DNA from: Astropecten irregularis | Taxonomy: Eukaryota > Echinodermata > Asteroidea > Paxillosida > Astropectinidae | Assembly: GCA_963971285.1 (NCBI GenBank) | Contig: OZ020257.1 | Location: forward strand, 16,692,602-16,756,601 | Length of the DNA: 64,000 bases | Reading direction: 5' to 3' | In this document: one piece after another, positions 59,683 through 64,000 of the stretch | Numbering within the stretch: position 1 is the first letter of the stretch | How the letters are laid out: each line of letters starts with the position of its first letter | Translations under genes and position numbers: made by a program | The notes under the pieces: generated by a model | Told to the model about the DNA's origin: nothing | Databases searched by the model: none | The model's input: the letters and a program-made list of their open reading frames with translations, nothing else

Positions 59683-59829
59683 TATTCATGAAATAACCAC
59701 AAGGGAAACTGACTGAGTTATTTTAAGTCATTGAAAAGTGAACAAAGAAAAATTGTCAATTTTTCTTTGTTCACTTTTCAATGACTTAAAATAACTCAGT
59801 CAGTTTCCCTTGTGGTTATTTCACGAATA
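59683..59829. repeat. Head-to-head SINE tails forming a 73-bp-arm palindrome
   Basis: Arms 59683-59755 and 59757-59829 are reverse complements with a single central base and one mismatch (CATG versus CACG). Each arm is the SINE tail from TTTTTCTTTGTTCAC to TGTGGTTATTTCA. There is essentially no loop. Confidence 0.93.
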
Positions 59830-59944
59830 TATTAATTAAAAAGCCGTATCCTCTTTGAGTGATCCCCCATGTGCCGTTCCCAGGTTGCAGCATTGTTGCG
59901 TGTATCATTGAAACGATCCCTGGGGTGTGGCGGTGTGTGCGTGG

Positions 59945-60160
59945 TTTCATGGCTTCTGACTGCCAAACGAACAAAGATAGTTGACTATTGGGGTCACCAC
60001 CAACATAGGGATGGATGGCTCAGTTGGTACAGCGCCAGCCCTGTACGGTATTCAGGAGGTCGCCGGTTCGAATCCCGCTACAGTCAATTTTTCTTTGTTC
60101 ACTTTTCAAAATTTATATTCAGTCAGTTTCCTTTGTAGTGGTTATTATTTTGATGATTCT
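59945..60160 (+). mobile_element. tRNA-derived SINE upstream of UTP15
   Basis: Leader TTCTGACTGCCAAACGAAC, A box TGGCTCAGTTGG (60016-60027), B box GGTTCGAATCC (60065-60075), tail TTTTTCTTTGTTCACTTTTC to TGATGATTCTT. It ends about 355 bases before the UTP15 start codon. Confidence 0.82.
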
Positions 60161-60515
60161 TAATTTTCACATTTTGATTGTTTTGTGATGGAAATGCTGC
60201 CTCAAGTTCCAGCAAGTTTGATATTTTACCCAAGGATGGTCATTGTGACATTTAATAATAATTAGTAATAAAGTATGCTACCATCCCTGAATCCCGTCAG
60301 GCAAAATAATTTACCGAAAATCCGACGGGGTTGGAATCCCCAATCCCCACCCCCGGCCGAAACCCCATTCTTTTGCCTGATGCGATTAAAAGTAACATAC
60401 TCATATTACTCCATGTGTTCTACGATTTTTTATCAACCTCGTTTCTCGATCTCATTCTCTGTGTGTGTTGCCTTTGCACCTTTTAAACGATTGAGAAAAG
60501 GGTTGTCACTTCAAC

Positions 60516-60608
60516 ATGGCGTCCGATTACAAGAAGGCAGTAATCAAAACTTTCCCACGTGGGGACACAGAAGTTTCCAAAGAAACAGAGTATTGGAAGA
60601 ATTTTGAG
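60516..60608 (+). CDS. UTP15: UTP15 coding exon 1
   Basis: UTP15 is a WD40 protein of the t-UTP (UTP-A) subcomplex of the small-subunit processome. It acts in the nucleolus in pre-18S rRNA processing and in rRNA transcription. This exon encodes MASDYKKAVIKTFPRGDTEV and SKETEYWKNFE, aligning with human [30 protein letters not shown]. The ATG sits in a good context (CAACATGG) and is the first in frame. Donor is GTTGGT, phase 0. Four complete exons and the first two bases of a fifth lie in the window, covering about 183 residues of a protein that is about 520 residues in human. Confidence 0.93.
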
Positions 60609-62221
60609 GTTGGTAATATAATGTGCTTTTAGGTGTGAAACTGTTGGTGCAGCCATAACAAAATATGGGAATTCTATGAATAAATAGTCATGCTAAGCTT
60701 GAGCTTCACGAACGCGATCCACGATCGACCATCGGAACACGTAACGTTACACTCGGTCGGTAACTTGTACGTACGTAGGCATGGGGTGCCAGTCAACTCG
60801 GTCCGTAACCAACTCGGTCCGAGTCAACTCGGTCCGTGACCAACTCGGTCCGAGACCAACTCGGTCCGAAGCCAACTCGGTCCGTGACTAACTCGGTCCG
60901 TGGCCAACTCGGTCCGAGGCCAACTCGGTCCGTGACCAACTCGGTCCGTATCCAACTCGGTCCGTGACCAACTCGGTCCCTATGGGAAAACGTACACAAA
61001 CAAGAATCCATGCAGTTTGCAGCAGCCGTGTACATGTACAACATGTAGGCTACTTGCATTAATGTTTTTTAATGTCATCATAACATAATATGTTTTGCTT
61101 GTGGCTGAAACCGTGAGGAAATAAATTATGCCTTATTATGTTGATACCATAATTATTTGATAAAATGGCACAATACAATTTTAATAAAAATATCAATTAA
61201 ATTATACACGAAGTCAAATTGCCTTGTGAAAACATGCTTTTTATGTTTAAATTAATAAATCAATTAATGAATAATAATGATGATTGTTTTGTGTTTTTGT
61301 TATTGATTTTTTAGCTTTGTTTTAATTAATCTGTGTATATACATAACATAATTTAATATAAGATTTATAAATGGCAGGTTGGCAAGGCACGACTTTTGAT
61401 GACAGAGTTTTTTGTTTGTTTTTTTTTTACTTTTTTTTCAGGCCCTATGGGCAGCACCTGCCAATGTATTTTTCATTCTTTTAAATGTTTTTTAGATAAT
61501 AAATGAATAAATAAATAAATAGGCCTAAATAAATAGTTAAATTCACGCAATTTGCAAGACTACGTACTCGTTTTCCTGCAACAAAATTACCAGACGTTTT
61601 TGCGTGCATTTTCCCATAGGGACCGAGTTGGTCACGGACCGAGTTGGTTACGGACCGAGTTGGCCTCGGACCGAGTTGGTTACGGACCGAGTTGGTCATG
61701 GACCGAGTTGGTTACGGACCGAGTTGGTCACGGACCGAGTTGACTCGGACCGAGTTGGTTACGGACCGAGTTGACCTGAAACCTAGGCATGGGGGTATGG
61801 CCTATGTGATTTTTGTGTGGTGTGTAATACTAGGTATTTTAGCCCTACTACTAGTACTACTACAATACTAGGCGATTGTGTAGTTTAAGCCTCATCGATT
61901 GTTTCAGTTTTTAAATAGCTTTTTCTGTTCTTAACACTTAACAGAACAGAAATTTAACTTTGCTTAGTTATTCAAAGTTAAGAATAAGAGGACACCACCA
62001 GCACCACAAATTTTGTTGAGTTAGACCTACTTAGAAGTGTTTTAAAAAATTTTTATTTCCTTGTATGAATAATTATCATGTGGCCTAAACTACACAATTG
62101 CCACTATAATGATGAGCTGGTAAATGTTAAATTTGTTTTACTTTAATACCTGGGCTGTTTGTATGTATTTTTCTCTGAATAACTTTTTTCTGTACTGCTT
62201 TCCTCCCTTTGTTATTACTAG
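60609..62221 (+). other. UTP15 intron 1, carrying a foldback transposon
   Basis: Between donor GTTGGT and acceptor TATTACTAG. It holds the 1 kb foldback element at 60787-61783. The remainder, 60609-60775 and 61795-62221, shows nothing recognisable. Confidence 0.85.
60787..61783. mobile_element. Foldback (TU-like) transposon with tandem-repeat inverted arms
   Basis: Two inverted arms (about 60792-60995 and 61605-61775) are each built from 15-16 bp tandem units with core CCAACTCGGTCCGT. There are eleven or twelve units on the left and about nine on the right, and both end internally in CCCTATGGGAAAA. They enclose an AT-rich core of about 600 bp without a protein-coding frame. The 11-base direct repeat TAGGCATGGGG at 60776-60786 and 61784-61794 flanks the element and looks like a target-site duplication. 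This architecture is that of Drosophila FB and sea urchin TU elements. Insertion is in UTP15 intron 1. The arms appear open for translation, but only as a result of the repeat. Confidence 0.85.
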
Positions 62222-62314
62222 TTTCCAGTGACAGTTAAGGAGTTTGGTGCTGTAACCTGCGTAGACTTCAACCCACAGAAACCTCACCAATTTGCCGTCA
62301 CAAGCTCGACAAGG
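62222..62314 (+). CDS. UTP15: UTP15 coding exon 2
   Basis: Acceptor TTATTACTAG, donor GTAAGC, phase 0 on both sides. Encodes FPVTVKEFGAVTCVDFNPQK and PHQFAVTSSTR, matching human TPVQIKEFGAVSKVDFSPQ and YAVTASSR. This is the start of the beta propeller. Confidence 0.95.
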
Positions 62315-62420
62315 GTAAGCCTGGACCATCTTCAGTCTTTGCTTGCCTCCGGTTGAAGGAGAATCTCCCACGAAGCTTAATATAGAAAGATTCTTTGCCT
62401 GCTTGTGGGGTAATGCAAAA

Positions 62421-62443
62421 TGGAAAAAAAAAAAAAAAAAAAA
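62421..62443. repeat. Poly-A run in UTP15 intron 2
   Basis: An uninterrupted A tract of about 22 bases. No retroposed sequence is recognisable next to it. Confidence 0.85.
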
Positions 62444-62851
62444 GGAAAAGCATAATAATATATTATATGTATGAAGATCTGGTAGACATTAAGGAAGAGT
62501 AAATTTTGCCTGCACAGTCATTCATATCTGATTGGCCAATCCTCAATATGTCATGCTGGCCCTCTTCCTCTCAACGTTGTTTTGTTGGAGGTTTGTGCTT
62601 GACGGCATGACACACTGCACATTGGAAAATCTGAGTAAGGGAACAGCAAAATAGTGTTTGCAGGAAGAAAGCTGGTGCTGGCAAAATATAACACTTCCCG
62701 ATTTCATTGTGGCATTTAAGATTTAGGAACAGAAGTAGATACTGTGCAGTGCTTCACAAAAATGTCATCAATCTGATACATTTTGAAGGAAAAAAAATAA
62801 GAAACTTTTTGTTGAGCTCCATTTCCTTTTCCCCTTCTTCCCCTACCTCAG

Positions 62852-63036
62852 GTGCAAATCTTTGATCCCCAAACCAACCAAGTTGAGAAGACCATCTCCA
62901 GGTTCCAAGATGTGGCTTACAGCGGCAGGTACCGAGGGGATGGGAAACTGCTGGTGGCCGGGGGAGAGGAACGATCCATCCGACTGTTTGACGTGAATGG
63001 GAGGGCTGTGCTGAGAATATTCAAGGGGCACAGCGG
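62852..63036 (+). CDS. UTP15: UTP15 coding exon 3 (WD repeats)
   Basis: Acceptor CTACCTCAG, donor GTAGGT. Encodes VQIFDPQTNQVEKTISRFQD, then RGDGKLLVAGGEERSIRLFD and GRAVLRIFKGHSG. Human UTP15 has [34 protein letters not shown] here. Ends in phase 2. Confidence 0.96.
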
Positions 63037-63506
63037 GTAGGTGCTCTACACAAAAGTTCTATTTCTAAATGCTTAGCTGACTCCGACCCTCAATTTATCA
63101 CTCAATGAAGGAAATGTTGTTCATGGTTTTTTCTTCCTTTTTTTTTCAAACATTTTAGAGATTGATAATGATAGACTGTTAGTGACAAAGTTTGAATATA
63201 TTTCCATGAAATTCCATCGCAAAAAGCCAACAGACACGGCAGACTTTTTCTATCATTAACCGATAGAATACTCCAAACTCCTTTCACTAGTATTGGATTG
63301 GATTGGGCACAGCTCTGTGAAGGGCCAAGTACATTAACTTTGTACATGTAGTCTGGTAGTATAGAACTTGATCAAAATGTGGAATAAGCCAAGTGCACAG
63401 TGTGATCTTTTGAAAAGATTCTAAGAGATTCTAAGCATGAAAAAATGCTGGTGTCGGGTGTACCGCTATGCCATTTACTTTCTCCCCTATCTCACTGTTT
63501 GTCCAG

Positions 63507-63685
63507 TGCCGTGCACGTGACCAGGTTTAGCACAGATAATCTTCACATCATGTCGTGCTCCGATGACAAGACGGTCCGCTGCTGGGACATACCGAGCGAG
63601 TCGGAGACGAGGCGGTACGAGGAGCACTCAGATTACGTCCGATGCGGAGTGGTTAGCCCAGCCAGCAAGGACATCTGGCTAACAG
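63507..63685 (+). CDS. UTP15: UTP15 coding exon 4 (WD repeats)
   Basis: Acceptor TTGTCCAG, donor GTCAGA. Encodes AVHVTRFSTDNLHIMSCSDD, KTVRCWDIP and YEEHSDYVRCGV, ending DIWLTG. The EHSDYVRCG string is identical to human UTP15. Ends in phase 1. Confidence 0.96.
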
Positions 63686-63998
63686 GTCAGAGACAATTTG
63701 CATTTGATAAATCACAGGCAGTCAACTGTGTAATTGTTAACAAGTGCACCACAGCATTAATGAACTTTCGAAATCTTGAAATATCTGATACGATTAGGAT
63801 ATCTAATGCTTAATGCAAACAAGGTGCAACCTTTTCACAACGCTGTGGGACCTTATAATTTAGCATAATAAATTAGTGCCCGGAATAAATTAGCATCTGT
63901 GATCATTTTTTATCGATGACTCATCCTGACAAGGCCACCAGCAAGGTGGCTGGCCGTATTCTGCCGACTGAATAAACCACTTGCATCTCCTGACACAG

Positions 63999-64000
63999 GT
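63999..64000 (+). CDS. UTP15: UTP15 coding exon 5, first two bases only
   Basis: The window ends ...CCTGACACAG|GT. The acceptor is good, and GT completes the split glycine codon left by exon 4 (human ITGSYDHTVK), so the next exon very probably starts at 63999. Confidence 0.6.

Larger units (their letters stand above)
58559..60515. other. RPRD2/UTP15 divergent intergenic region
   Basis: 1,957 bases between two start codons on opposite strands. The first 300 carry the RPRD2 promoter motifs. Then follow a family A fragment, a family A copy, the SINE-tail palindrome and a full SINE. The last 355 bases before the UTP15 ATG hold no TATA box and no further repeat that I recognise. Confidence 0.8.

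Noticed and set aside
60793-61059. Repetitive open frame (PSWxRTELVTDRVG units) in the foldback arm, with a mirror frame at 61644-61871
   Set aside because: It exists only because 16-base units repeat every 48 bases without a stop. Both arms show it, and similar spurious proteins are expected wherever the unit is repeated.

Overview
This is a eukaryotic nuclear window of about 40% GC with intron-split genes and a dense load of short non-autonomous repeats. The three genes are clear animal orthologues. The mixture of small inverted-repeat elements, and a foldback element built like the TU elements described from sea urchin, suggests an invertebrate deuterostome, most likely an echinoderm. The exact taxon cannot be fixed from the sequence alone.

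Layout. (1) Positions 175-43494, minus strand: a complete chondroitin sulfate synthase 1 gene (CHSY1) in two coding exons, 42715-43494 and 175-1797, separated by a 40.9 kb intron. The spliced protein is 800 residues. (2) Positions 50149-58558, minus strand: a complete RPRD2 gene (CID-domain binder of the RNA polymerase II CTD) in ten coding exons. All splice phases close, giving a 1464-residue protein. (3) Positions 60516-end, plus strand: the first exons of UTP15 (WD40 protein of the small-subunit processome), running off the window. RPRD2 and UTP15 are head to head, 2.0 kb apart. RPRD2 has CCAAT, YY1-like and NRF1-like motifs just upstream.

The CHSY1 intron, the CHSY1/RPRD2 intergenic stretch and several smaller introns hold at least a dozen interspersed families. 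These are a roughly 370 bp inverted-repeat element with about eleven copies, several foldback MITE families, a tRNA-derived SINE with internal pol III boxes, and one foldback element with tandem-repeat arms and a probable target-site duplication inside UTP15 intron 1. No autonomous transposase or reverse transcriptase is visible.

At the composition level two palindromic octamers, TACATGTA and TAGGCCTA, are far more frequent than base composition predicts (about 48 and 20 by manual count against roughly 2 and 1). No rRNA gene, bona fide tRNA gene, CRISPR array or operon is present. The genes do not form a pathway: CHSY1 is a Golgi glycosyltransferase, RPRD2 acts on RNA polymerase II and UTP15 acts in ribosome biogenesis.
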